From Annona cherimola (Eukaryota > Streptophyta > Magnoliopsida > Magnoliales > Annonaceae), in NCBI GenBank assembly GCA_030490835.1, contig CM059974.1, positions 5,339,501 to 5,403,500 of the forward strand: a stretch of DNA of 64,000 nt, written 5' to 3'. The notes beneath the pieces were generated by a model. It did not search any database and was not told the origin of the DNA. It saw only the letters and a list, made by a program, of their open reading frames with translations. Position numbers and translations under genes: made by a program. Shown in pieces: positions 1 through 10,674 of the stretch. The number at the start of each line of letters is the position of its first letter. The stretch's first letter is position 1.

Positions 1-184
1 CCTCCCATTGACTAAGTTCTGTACCTTCTTTAGGAGTAGGAGCAGACCCGTCAATGTGATTCCAAAGCTCCTTCCCTTTCAGAAACATTCTAAACTGAAA
101 TTCCCATGCTGCATAATTCTTTCCTGTAAATTTGATAGCCAAAGTCTCTGTAGGCATTCTTCCAAGAAAATTATCAGCAGACAT
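1..184 (-). CDS. Ty1/copia retrotransposon gag, N-terminal part (cut by window edge)
   Basis: Reading the minus strand from an ATG at 184-182, a frame stays open to the window edge (about 61 codons). The peptide starts MSADNFLGRM and contains NYAAWEFQFRMFLKG and ELWNHIDGS. This is the pattern of the gag N-terminus of plant copia elements (DUF4219/UBN2 region), where a Tyr-x-x-Trp core is followed by Leu-Trp. A primer-binding site and an LTR lie directly upstream, so this is the 5' end of an element whose body extends left of the window. The visible part has no stop or frameshift. Whether the element is intact cannot be judged from here. Confidence 0.8.
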   Translation of the reverse strand, partial: MSADNFLGRMPTETLAIKFTGKNYAAWEFQFRMFLKGKELWNHIDGSAPTPKEGTELSQWE

Positions 185-329
185 TCTTCCAAAAAGAATG
201 AAATCTCAAAGCCAAAGTTGTTGATCAGAAATTAATCAACCCAAAAAAATGAAAGCAAACCAGAAACTTTTGGAAGACAGAAGCAAAAAACTGACAGATT
301 CGAAGATTCAGCTAGGAAGTTCAAAGGTT

Positions 330-342
330 GGCTCTGATACCA
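330..342 (-). other. Primer-binding site, initiator tRNA-Met type
   Basis: The minus strand reads TGGTATCAGAGCC, the standard initiator-methionine tRNA primer-binding site of plant copia elements. It lies between the gag ATG at 184 and the LTR that starts at 343, as expected for a minus-strand element. Confidence 0.85.
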
Positions 343-747
343 TAACAAAGTTTGAGAAAATGGCTGAATGCCCTTTCTTTGTTGATGTTTCCTTTAAATA
401 AGAATTGTTGTACAACCTATTTTAGGCAAGAAAATATTTACAGCAATTACACTAATTACTGCTAATCTAATTTTAGGTAAGAATATATATAGCTATTACA
501 CAAATTATGATAGATTAGAATCTTCAAATCTCAGCCATGATTTCTGCATGATTGACAGCCCACAAATCTCTTAGCAATTGACAGCCCAGCCATGATTTCT
601 GCATGATTTCTGCCATAATCTTAGGATTTCTGCCATAAACTGACAGCCCACAATCTCTGCCATTGATAGCAGATTTAATTCATTGTGCATTCATGAATCA
701 TGAAGAAACTATAGGACATAACTAAGTCATTAGACAATAACATTGAA
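343..747 (-). mobile_element. 5' LTR of the copia element (outer edge approximate)
   Basis: This sequence abuts the primer-binding site, so it is the 5' LTR of a minus-strand copia element. The inner end reads TTTGTTA on the minus strand. The outer end is placed near 745 from a TGTTATTGTC motif and is uncertain, because the partner LTR is outside the window. On the minus strand a TATTTAAA box at about 394-402 is a candidate core promoter. Short internal duplications of the words TGATTTCTGCATGAT and CAGCCCA lie at 538-650. The element is antisense to the TPR gene whose visible exons begin at 1000, so it probably sits in one of that gene's introns. Confidence 0.6.
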
Positions 748-755
748 GTAATATT

Positions 756-792
756 GTAAATGCCACTCAAACCCAGAGCTAGCTGGTTCTCC
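756..792 (+). other. Fragment resembling plastid 23S rRNA (candidate NUPT)
   Basis: This 37-bp stretch contains TGCCACTCAAACCCAGAGC followed by TAGCTGGTTCTCC. From memory, it matches a conserved part of chloroplast 23S rRNA at all but one or two positions, in rRNA sense. The match ends abruptly at both sides. It lies beside the presumed outer edge of the copia LTR, as expected for filler DNA or a tiny nuclear insertion of plastid DNA. Too short to be functional. Confidence 0.5.
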
Positions 793-999
793 ATGGGATG
801 AGCGCTTCTACTCCTCCGAGGAAGAAGCAAGGAATGTATTTATTCTATCAAATTGCTGATTCTACCCTTACGTATTACCGGATACCAATGCTTCAGCTGG
901 GTTATTCTATTCTAGCTCTCATAAAATTACAAAAAACGTATTTTTTTTATTACAATTCTATGAATTTATCACTTCATGTTGAACTATGATAATTCGCAG

Positions 1000-3477
1000 G
1001 TGCTCATTGGGTGATGTCACAAATGATGATACATATTATAATACAGCATTGGAAGTTTCAAATAACAGGTCTGCTCGTGCTAAGGTAATCATGGTTTTGA
1101 GATACTGCCATTTGAATTTTTTGTGGTTAATGTTCTCATCAGTTTTTTCCCCCTCAATACACAGCGGTCCCTTGCTCGTAGTGCATACAGTAGGGGTGAC
1201 TATGAAACATCTAAAATTTTCTGGTATTTCATATGGAGCTCGAGCTTATTATTTGCTTTCCTTTCATTTTCCTTCTTAGCTTCAGTTGTATCTCTTTGAT
1301 TTTTTTGTTGGTTTGAATAATTTGGCCTTTCTAATGAGTCAGCCTTGCTGCAGGGAATCTGCAATGGCTTTGAATTCTCTGTATCCAGATGGGTGGTTTG
1401 CCCTTGGTGCTGCTGCATTGAAGGTAATTTTGTTGTTTTTCTCCTTGATTTGAGTTGTGATTTCTTTTCTTTATATAGTTTTATCATTTATTTGGTGGAT
1501 TCAAAATGGATCAACACCACACCTATATTTTTTTCTGCATGGATTCCTCATTCAAAATGGATCAATATGGCACCTATATATTTTCTATATGATTCTGCTT
1601 TCATTGTTCTTCTACTCTATCATGCATTATTGAATTCTGATCTATAGCAAACAAAATGCAACGTGCCTCTTTTCAAGTGTTTGAGGATTCTTGACTGAAG
1701 TTTGGTCTGATTAAAATCCACATTTTATTCTGTTGATATACATTGCAAAATGTGTTCGCTTGAATCATCTTTGACCATTTTACTCAATGTGCAATCTTGA
1801 ACTCTGGTGTCAACAATAGTGCAGCAATCAGTTCTCTTGGAATCTGGTTGATGAATGTTTTGCAGTCATGACAAGTTTTATTTGATTTGTCACATTCTTT
1901 GTGCAGGCTAGGGATATCGATAAAGCACTTGATGGATTTACTCGCGCAGTGCAACTAGATCCTGAAAATGGGGAGGCTTGGAATAATGTTGCTTGCATGT
2001 ATTTTTCTTTCCTCTGAATTTATAGTTGTTGCAATTCTCAAATACATGTTCTTCTCTATTGCAAAACCTATCACCATAGCAATATCATTGATTCATTTGC
2101 AATAATTGGCTTCCCCCCTTCTTCATGATACAGCTACTGTTCAATGTCCATTTGTATCTCGTTTTTCTGTCCCTTCTTTTTCCTCTTTTTCTGTTCATTG
2201 CAGTATCTTTCCCTGGATGAGCTGTCTTGTATTTGCATTTTGTTGTTTTGATGAACATTGTGACATGTTGCCTCTTTCATTGAAATGGTTAAGTCACTTT
2301 CTTTTCTTTGTGACTGTAGTTAAGTGGTGGTCTTAGGATTGGTGGGTTTGGCGCTTGCCTTGTAGATCTGCTCATAATGCCCTGGATTGACACTTATTTT
2401 GACTCTGTTTAATTGGATAAATGCAGTTTGTTTCTCATATCTCCATTATGCTAGGTCAGGTTGAACATGCTTATGAAATTTCTGAATAAAACTGTGATGG
2501 AGTTGTACATGAGTTGGAAACCAATTTCTATTCAAAACTGAATTAGCAGGTGGCTGGTCTGTAATGAACTGCATTAATGTGTACAATTTGTAATAATTTT
2601 CCCAGAGTTTACAACCTGATTTATACTTGTCTTTTTCTTCGTTTATGATTGCTCTTTATCTTAACCAAGTGAAAAGAAAACAATAGCTACTTTCTTAAAT
2701 TTGCAGACATATGATGAAGAAAAAGAGCAAGGAAGCCTTTATTGCATTCAAGGAAGCACTAAAATTCAGGTTTGTTTTCTATTATGTTTATTGTCAACCT
2801 TCTTTAGGGATTTAACTCAATCAACTATGGATATTAGGCGGAACAGCTGGCAATTATGGGAGAATTACAGCAAAGTTGCTATGGATGTTGGCAATTTAAG
2901 TCAGGTAAAGAGAGCATGTGCATGCATGCATGTAAAATGACCGCTTTAAGAATTTAGGAGCCCATTAGTTGCTTAAAATGTGCAAGCACAAAAACATAAA
3001 TGACCACTAAAGAAAAAAAATGAAAGTGCAGGCACTAGAAGCCACCCAAATGGTGCTGAATATGAGCAACCATAAAAGAGTAGATGCTGAGGTATTGGAA
3101 AGGTTGATGTTGGAGATGGAATCTAGATCCGCAAGGCCTTACATGTCTTCCCCTGTTGTTAGAGGTGAAAATTGTGCTATTGAATATTCGCCGAGCAATT
3201 CCTGTGGTAACTCTATTGGAGGGCCTCCTGAATCCAGCATGGGAATGTCACGGGAAACAGAGCACTTAATGGATTTGCTTGGAAACATTCTGAAGCAGGT
3301 TTGCCACTATTTGAAGTCAAATTTTATTTTATTTTTTTGCTTCTTTTTTTATAAAAAAAACTGTAAAGAATCAATGAATTGCTTATTTCTTTTATGGTTA
3401 TAATCCATGTGCTTTCCTATCATGCTTAACCTGCACAAATGATATGGACTTTATTGAGGCACAAAATAAAACATACT

Positions 3478-3530
<53 letters not shown>

Positions 3531-4971
3531 TCATCATCATCATAAGTCATTTCCCATTTAGGTGGGGTCGGCTGCATGGATTCTGTTACGTCATTCTTGG
3601 CGATTTAAGACTAAATTTTCTGTAATTTGTAATATTTGTAAATCTTGTTTAATTACTTCCATCCATGTTTTTTTGAGTCTTCCTTTCATTCTCCTACCAC
3701 CTTCTACTTAGATAGACTCTGTTTTCTTAACCGGTGCTACTTCAAGCCTCCTTTTAACATGACCAAACCATCTTAATCTATTTTTTCTCATTTTATCACA
3801 AATTGGTCTCACTTTTAAGTTTTCTCGAATTATTTCATTCCTAATTTTATCTTTTCTTGTTTTATCACTCATCCACCTTAACATTCTTATTTCCGCTACG
3901 CTTAATTTTTGTATATGTTGTTCTTTAACTGCCCAACATTCTGCCCCATAAAGCATAGCAGGTCTAATCGCAGTCTTATAAAATTTTCCTTTTAATTTGA
4001 TTGGAACTCGACGGTCACATAAAATTCCTAATGCACTTCTTCATTTCTTCTATCCTGCTTGAATTCTATGTATTATATCTTTCTCGATTTCCTCGTTCTC
4101 TTGAACTATTGATCCTAAGTACCGAAAGCGATTTGTTCTTGTTACTACTTGATCTAAAATCTTAATTGGTTCCTCATCCGGGTTCTCACTATTATTAAAA
4201 TTGCATTTCATATATTCAGTTTTAGTGCGACTAATTCTAAAACCGTTAGATTCTAAAGCATCTACCCACCTATTCAATTTTAAATTTAGTCATTTTTTAG
4301 TTTCATCTATTAGAACAATGTCATCTGCAAATAACATACACCAAAGTACTTCTTCTTGGAGATATCTAGTAATTTCATCTATTACTAAGGTAAAAAGGTA
4401 AGGACTCAAGACTGAGCCTTGATGTAAACCTATTTTAACTGGGAAGACATTGGTATCTCCACTAATGGTCCTCACATTCGTAACAGCCCCCTCATACATA
4501 TCTTTAATAATATCAATGTATCTATCTTTAATTCTTTTTTTTCTCATCACTTGCCATATTAACTTTCTTGGTATTTGATCATAAGCTTTTTCTAAATCAA
4601 TAAAAATCATGTATAAGTTCTTTTTCTTCTCCCTATACTTTTCAAATAGTTGTCTAAGTTAGAAAATAGCTTCAGTGGTTGATCTTCCTGGCATAAAACC
4701 AAATTAATTTTCAGATGCATTAGTTTCCCGTCTTAGTCTATGTTCAATTACTCTTTCCCATAATTTCATAGCATGACTCATTAATTTTATTCCACGATAA
4801 TTTGCACAATTTTGAATATCTCCCTTATTTTTATAAATTGGAACTATAATGCTTTTTCCTCCATTCACTTGGCATTAACTTTGTTTTTATAATCTTATTA
4901 AAAAAAATTGTTAACCATGTTGCACCTACATCTCCCATGCACTTCCATGCCTCAATTGGTATATCAAGTGT

Positions 4972-5048
<77 letters not shown>

Positions 5049-5374
5049 AAATATTCAGGTGCAACTTCACTGCACCAAAATTACGGTGTGGCTATCTTAA
5101 AATGGGCCCTACATGATCATAAAATTATAATCTACTGTACTCATTGTATTTAGAATTACGTATTCTATTATCATCCCAATTGGATACGTGTGTTGACCCC
5201 AATTGAAAATGATACAAATTCAATGTAATAAAAGTTGTTTTTCAATATGTAAACTATCTGCTATAAAATTTATATATAGATAAATGATTGTATAAAGTAT
5301 CAATATATTTAAGTACATGTGGAGCCCATTTTGGGCCAAGTGCACCATTAGTTTTGGTGCAGGCAAATGCACAG

Positions 5375-5463
<89 letters not shown>

Positions 5464-8400
5464 CTCTGTTTCTATGTAATCGGGTTACATGAAAGCGGAT
5501 CCATATAACCTCTTCAAAATTTAAGATTTTGATCTTTGATGGAAAATCTAATCCATTCATTGTATTTAACATCATTTGTTTATTCGGGGGATCAAGTTTC
5601 ATCCTAATCAAATGTGTTTATGGGCCACATTTGTTAGAAAATGTATATATTTCATGTGTAAATTATGAAAAATACTAAAATATCAATTTTAAAGTAGTTT
5701 TTTCAACATTTAAATAGTCCAAAATGTCATTTCTATGTGCATAAATGATTCTATAAAGTATTATTATATTCTAACATATGTGTAAATAGATCTAAGTATT
5801 TTTCATAATTTACGCATGAATATATATATTTTTGAACAAATATGGCCCATAAACATACTTGATTGGAATGAAACTTGGTCTCCTAGATAAACAAATTATG
5901 TTAAATATAATTAATGGATTGGATTTTTCATTAAAGATCAAAATCTTAAACTTTGAAGGGATTACATAGGTTTATTTCTATGTAACTCTGTTACGTAGAA
6001 GTGGGACCGATATATATATATATACATATATATATATATGAGACCTATTCTGGTGCAGCGCACCTGCACCGGAACAGTGGAACATTTGCCCAAAAATGGG
6101 CTCCACACATATATTATAATGTAATAAAACTTTATACAGTCATTTATCTATATGTAAATTTTATAGCAAACGGTTATATGTTGAAAAAAACCACTTTAAA
6201 GTTGTTATTTGCATCAAACTATTTTATTACGTTGAATATGTACCGTTTTCAGATGGGGTCCATACACATTTCTGATTGGGTTGAAAATTGGTACGGTGAT
6301 AGAATGTATCATTCTAAATACAATTGGTAGAGTAGATTATAATTATATATAGAGTTATATTCAAGTGTAGCGCAACTGGCGCAACTGTAGCGTAATTATA
6401 TAGAGTTATATATATGATTATAATGTACTCCACCCATTGTATTTAGAATTATTTATTTTATTAGTACACCAACTTTCGTCTAAATTAGATGTGTATGGAT
6501 CCCATCTGAAAATGGTACAGATTCAACATAACAAAATAGTTTGATAATAACTTTAAAGTTGTTTTTTTAATATGAAAAATATTTCAGGTATAATTTATAT
6601 ATGGATAAATGATTATATAAAGTATCAATATATTTAATTGTATGTGGAGCTTATTTTAGAGGTAGCTGCACCGTAATTTCCAATGCAGGTACCTACACTA
6701 GAAAGGGTCTCTATATATATTTGCCTGATTTGCCACCTGTATTATACTTCACAATGCAGATTGTTCGAACTGCTGGTGGAGGGGATATGTGGGGTCTATA
6801 TGCAAGATGGTATAGAATTAAAGGGGATCTCGCTATGTGTTCAGAAGCTTTTCTAAAGCAAGTTAGATCGTATCAGGTATCTACATCAATGAATCAATAA
6901 TGTTTGCAATGGCAATTATAAAATCTGATTTGTGATGAAATTGCTATGGATGCCCATAATCTAAGGGTTGACCCAGTGCTTAGAGCTCCTACAAATTGCA
7001 TGGTCTAGAGAGGGATGTCGATGCATCCAATGTTGCACTTGTTTCCACAAGGAAGTAGTTTACCGTGACTCAAACCCGCAAACTCTTATTGCAAAGGCAA
7101 CAATTCTTACCATTGTGCCGAGGGCCATAATCCATGTCCTTTCTATTATTATTATTATTTATTTATTTATTTATTTTTGTTGTTTGTTTAGTTTACTTGA
7201 TTTGCTTGTTCTCGAAGAGGCTACAAGGCTTATAGTTCATATATATTTCTTTCTTCAATGCTGATATAGTGCACCCGATTGCACTTAGCTTTAGTGCACC
7301 TGGGTGCTTTAACCCATTTTTTTAAATTTTTTTTGAAATTTTTTTTACAACCGTTAATCTAAATATATTTAACATATGTATCAATTTTTACCATTTTTTT
7401 AGTATTTTAGATTTTTATTTTTTATTTTTAAAAATCAGTGGCATTTTAGTAATTTTAAATTACCTAAAATGGGTTAAATGCACCCGGGTGCACTGAGGCT
7501 AAGTGCACCCAGGTGGCCTCAACCCTTCTTTCTTGATCTTGGGGTTTGGACATCAGCTTGAATTTTCTCCTCAGTAGGATGTTTGTATGCATTGAAGTTG
7601 CTCCTGATTCCTTGTAGTATTTTCCATTCTAGAGATGGATAGTGTTATCCTCACTGGTCTTTTATACACTCACTTTTGTTTGATTCGCAAATGATGCTTT
7701 ATTTTTTAAAGAACATTCCTCTCCAAGAATCTTCTCAACAAAGGATGTTAATTCATTCTATCAATATGCGATTTAATTTTATTAGAGACATCTTCATAGT
7801 GCTTTCCCAAACTTTTTGTTGTCTGGGTTGAAGTGCCATTTTGGTTGATTCTAATGTACATGTCTTTATAATGCCTTTCTAGACTTATTTTCATATGGTG
7901 GATGATAGTATTTTAAGCTGCTAGGCAAGTTTCTGTTTCAGGGATCTGATTTGTGGGACAACGAAGATAGATTCAAGAAATTTGCACGTGCCTCCTTGGA
8001 CCTTTGCAACGTGTATCTAGAAATTGCTTCATCCACTGGCAGTCATCGAGAGCTTGCAGCAGCTGAAATGCACCTCAAAAACACAATCAAGCAGGTTTGT
8101 TATCAGCTATATGTATCATTGCTTCCATTGTCTGATAGAGAACTTGGAGTGCATACCTTTGTGGTGCTGTGCTATCACATGTTAGCTCACTGAGAATGGT
8201 GAAGAAAGCCTTGAAGCAATTGGTTCCGATGTTTTTGTCCAAGGGATTCGCCTTTTAACAAGATCCCATGTCTTCTATTGCTGTATCACTAATTCTGCAG
8301 TAATTGAGGCCCAGAATTGCTTGAAAATACTGGAGAGGTCTGAAACTGCAAAGCATAATGGTTTTCAGGCCCTATTGTTTGGTTGACATTTTCAGAGAAT

Positions 8401-8815
8401 TGGCAATATGTGATATTAGGGATGTTGAAATGTGTCAGCAATAATGTTTTCAGAACCAGACCACTAGTTGAAAACATTTCCATGAACCAATTTGTCAAAA
8501 CTTTCTGGGCTCTGCTTCAAGTTGGTTTGTTTATTTTTGCAATAATTTCCTGGTTTGTCGTTTTGACCGGCCAGTTTTACTGGTGGTCTTTTTGCTGGTT
8601 CTGCTTAAATTATTTCCAACTGGGCAGTCTTTCTTGTCCTTAAACCCTGGCAAATCGTACGTTTTATGTAGATAAATTGATATTTTGAAGAGTTGGCAAT
8701 GTACCCTGCCGTTTTGCTGACTTGAAGAATTTGGCTGGTATTTCAGGCTGTCAGATTCTCAGATTCAAATGAATTCAGGGATCTTCAAGCTTGTCTTGAA
8801 CGAATAAAGAAGTGA
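1000..8815 (+). CDS. TTC27: TTC27-like tetratricopeptide repeat protein, C-terminal exons (5' part outside window)
   Basis: Ten exons join in frame: 1000-1084, 1165-1223, 1354-1423, 1907-1998, 2707-2769, 2838-2904, 3032-3298, 6760-6876, 7942-8094 and 8747-8815 (stop TGA). All introns are GT-AG. They encode the last ~346 residues. TPR signatures are visible: YPDGWFALGAAALKARDIDK, LDGFTRAVQLDPENGEAWNN, then the exon-5/6 repeats rich in Lys and Trp. The later blocks MWGLYARWYRIKGDL, FKKFARASLDLC and EMHLKNTIKQ are typical of the plant/animal TTC27 (yeast Emw1) family. The family is implicated in protein quality control and cell-wall integrity in yeast; its biochemical role in plants is less clear. 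Earlier exons must lie left of the window, beyond the antisense copia element. The intron 3299-6759 is 3.46 kb and full of transposable elements. A serine-rich linker around 3120-3260 looks poorly conserved. The family call is firm; orthology is inferred. Confidence 0.9.
3480..3526. repeat. (CT)n microsatellite, left flank of LINE
   Basis: About 23 CT units. The same (CT)n motif resumes at 4974 on the other side of the LINE, suggesting the LINE landed inside a CT microsatellite and its target duplication is CT repeat. Confidence 0.9.
3527..4973 (-). mobile_element. 5'-truncated RTE-type LINE with degenerate reverse transcriptase
   Basis: Minus-strand frames carry the reverse transcriptase in pieces. 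4610-4290 has FIDLEKAYD (motif A), GLHQGSVLSPYLF (motif B) and LFADDIVL (catalytic FADD, motif C). 4277-4050 has RYLGSIVQENEEIEKDI. 3956-3708 has YGAECWAVKEQHIQKL and RNRLRWFGHVKRR-like text (here KNRLRWFGHVKRR). The 3' end on the minus strand terminates in an (ATG)n/(TGA)n tail at 3527-3543, as in plant RTE elements. Stops and frameshifts separate the pieces and the endonuclease domain is absent, so the copy is dead and 5' truncated. It lies antisense in the TTC27-like gene intron. A second end-copy of the same family is at 35,169. Confidence 0.88.
4974..5045. repeat. (CT)n(TA)n compound microsatellite
   Basis: About 20 CT units run straight into about 16 TA units. The same compound appears at 5377-5460, next to the same MITE family. 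Confidence 0.9.
5047..5377. mobile_element. MITE-like element, GCACC-ended family (family A, short form)
   Basis: The ends are imperfect inverted repeats: CACTGCACCAAAATTACGGTG on the left and, reverse-complemented, GCCTGCACCAAAACTAATGGTG on the right (first 20 bases compared). The interior shares the block around TATATATAGATAAATGATTG with the elements at 6040-6711 and 37,680-38,040. Both flanks are CT/TA microsatellites. No coding capacity. Confidence 0.6.
5377..5460. repeat. (CT)n(TA)n compound microsatellite
   Basis: About 20 CT units are followed by about 22 TA units, separating two MITE-like elements. Confidence 0.9.
5461..6008. mobile_element. Fold-back MITE with ~180-bp inverted arms (family B)
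   Basis: The left arm (TTTCTATGTAAT, then TTTAAGATTTTGATCTTTGA, then GTTTATGGGCCACATTTGTT) is repeated in reverse complement from 6008 backwards (GTAACAGAGTTACATAGAAA, TTTAAGATTTTGATCTTTAA, GTTTATGGGCCATATTTGTT). The whole 548 bp could fold into one hairpin. Flanks are (TA)n. A single-arm relative lies at 23,415-23,915 and a decayed one at 47,265-48,740. No ORF of note. Confidence 0.8.
6040..6711. mobile_element. Large fold-back element with ~310-bp inverted arms (family A, full form)
   Basis: The left end GAGACCTATTCTGGTGCAG matches the reverse complement of the right end, GAGACCCTTTCTAGTGTAG. The match continues through ACTTTAAAGTTG, CAGATGGGGTCCATACACAT versus CAGATGGGATCCATACACAT, and ATTCTAAATACAATTGG versus ATTCTAAATACAATGGG, leaving a spacer of about 75 bp near 6350-6420. 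Flanked by TA repeats on both sides. It ends about 48 bp upstream of the TTC27-like exon at 6760, close to the likely branch-point region. Confidence 0.8.
6962..7124 (-). mobile_element. Au-like tRNA-derived SINE with 8-bp target duplication
   Basis: On the minus strand the element starts GGCCCTCGGCACAATGGTA (pol III A box, GGCACAATGG), has a B box GGGTTTGAGTCACGG about 35 bp on, and ends CTAAGCACTGGGTCAACCC. This order and the ends match the Au SINE family known across flowering plants. CCATAATC is repeated directly at 6954-6961 and 7125-7132. Length 163 bp, close to full length for the family. Located in a TTC27-like gene intron, antisense. Confidence 0.8.
7268..7517. mobile_element. Fold-back MITE with CACCCGGGTG-type ends (family C)
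   Basis: The left end GTGCACCCGATTGCACTTAG and the reverse complement of the right end form inverted repeats of about 48 bp. The interior word AAAATCAGTGGCATTTT is shared with the elements at 14,043-14,455 and 34,378-34,786. The right arm is shorter than in those copies, so this one is partly deleted. Confidence 0.65.
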
Positions 8816-10179
8816 CTGGGATACTTCATCAGCAATGTTTTATATGCAATGTTATTTGTATATTTCCTTAGAATAGGACATTAGGTTTCTCATTACATTT
8901 TCCATAATGGTTAAGTGCAAAAATCAAGACGGATGCAAGTTATAAGACTGTTAGCGTTGGAGATTTTCTTTTGCCACAATTTGCATGTTTTACTTTTCAT
9001 ATAAAATTTTATAAACTTGAAATTGTCCTAGAACGAACAAAGAAGTGATGGCCGATCTGTGCTATTTTAGTTTGCGATCAAGTTCAAGCTGCATCAATAC
9101 TCCTGGACAATCTAATGCTTGATCTGGCCTGCCAAATAGTTCCATCACCCATTTTGATTGTCCGGTGTCCTCCCTCATTTCATTGGTTTGGTAGGGCCAG
9201 CAAAGGAAAAGCAACTGTAATTGACTCATCTGTCACGTGCATGATTCATCTGTTAACTGCATTGAATTCAGTTTTTCATTGTCATATCAACGTGCATAAC
9301 GACTGTTGAAAAACTTTGCCCTTATCTCCCGCTGTTTGGCAAGCAATCCCTTGTCATTTCTATACACATTTCTTCTTACCTTCTGTTTTATGCAAAGCTG
9401 ACGTCCCTGCTTTACCAAATATGATAGGTGCTGTATACTCTTGCTAGTCTGGAAACCTTCTGCTAGGAATTACCATGCACCAACCATTTTGACTTGAGGG
9501 TAGCAAGAATAGTCTATTAGATGCCTGCTGAGATGTCTAAATTCGGTTTGTTCCCTTCTAAAAATATTTTTTTTTGACCCGTTCGTTGAGCAGTACATTC
9601 TTAGTTTTTACTTTTTATATTTGAGTCAAAACAAGCTACAAAAATTTAAATTGAAGCTTATGTTGCTGATTAGTGTGGTATATGAAGCCATAAAAAAGCA
9701 TGCGGCGAATTAATTTGATCTTGATCGGTAGGGTGCTGCATCATTTAGGTCAAGATTCTCCATTCAACTGCCTAATGGATATGATGCAAATCAAAATTTC
9801 AATCCCCTCAGGTAGCTTTGCAATCAAAAGAACTAAACAAGGCAGAAAGAAGGCTTGCAGCTTAAGCCTCTTTGCTGAAAGCCTGAAACTGCATCGAGTA
9901 ACAGACATGAATAAAGTTAAAGTACTGATACCAAAACTCACTTTCGCCATGTTGTTGTTGTTGTTATTTTTTCTCCCAGGAAAATTGGAACAACTAGCTG
10001 TTGGGATGAGGTTGGTGCAAAAGCCTAAATAGCTGTCTAAATGGTTGCATTGTGTTTGTGATAGATCCGGCCTTTGATTTCGATTCCGTTTGTAAGAATG
10101 CAAATTTTCCGAAAATATTTCCGTCGAATCGTCAAAATAAGTATACAGCGGGCTCGATACCGTGCGGCCAGCGTTGTTT
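8816..10179. other. 3' flank of the TTC27-like gene, no gene recognised
   Basis: Contains the 3' UTR and intergenic DNA. At 9014-9051 a sequence resembles the last coding exon (GAACGAACAAAGAAGTGA against GAACGAATAAAGAAGTGA). Open frames of about 110 codons at 9700-10103 overlap on both strands and show no recognisable protein features. Confidence 0.5.
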
Positions 10180-10194
10180 CCTTTATTATTATTA

Positions 10195-10659
10195 TTATAA
10201 TAAATTTTTTATATACTTATGAATTTTATTCCTAATTTTACTCATGCTCGTGGATTTTCAAAAATCTCTCTCGTACTCATGAATTTTTATCATAATTTCA
10301 CTTGTACTCACGCAATTAAGAATCTTTTAAATGGGGCGTTAACTCCCTTGTAAATAACGAATATACTGAAGCTTTAATATAATTTAAGGTTGTCTTAATT
10401 CAAGTTAAAGATTTATTTAAATAATATATGATTTTATAGTTGTAGAATTACTAAAAATTTATTGTTTAACTATAAAATCATAATTAGTGATGGAAATATT
10501 TGTCATTTTTCAAAGAGTTAATGGTCTTTTTAACGGATTCCTAACGGCGTAGGTATAAGTGGAATTATAATGAAAATTCATGGATATGAGAAGAATTTTT
10601 GAAAATTCATGAGTATAAATGGTATTAGAGGTAAAATTCAGAGGTGTATAAGGAATTGG
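10195..10659. mobile_element. Fold-back repeat with ~110-bp imperfect arms
   Basis: The left arm (ATACTTATGAATTTTATTCC, then CTCATGCTCGTGGATTTTC, then GTACTCATGAATTTTTATC) reappears as reverse complement at the right end (TGAATTTTACCTCTAATACC, ACTCATGAATTTTCAAAAAT, ATCCATGAATTTTCATTA). Each arm holds two or three copies of an ~45-bp subunit containing CTCATGAATTTT. The element is bounded by CCTTTATTATTATTA at 10,180-10,194 and 10,660-10,674. This is a possible target duplication but of low complexity. Confidence 0.65.
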
Positions 10660-10674
10660 CCTTTATTATTATTA

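Noticed and set aside
3480..5045. CRISPR-like arrays among the tandem and inverted repeats
   Set aside because: Microsatellites and MITE arms only; no spaced repeat-spacer structure, and the genome is a plant nuclear one.
5317..5611. Frames rich in Ser-Leu, Ile-Tyr or Arg-Glu dipeptides
   Set aside because: Produced by CT/TA microsatellites.
9700..10103. Overlapping 110- and 117-codon frames
   Set aside because: Complementary frames on both strands, low-complexity Leu/Asn runs from a GTT repeat, no domain.
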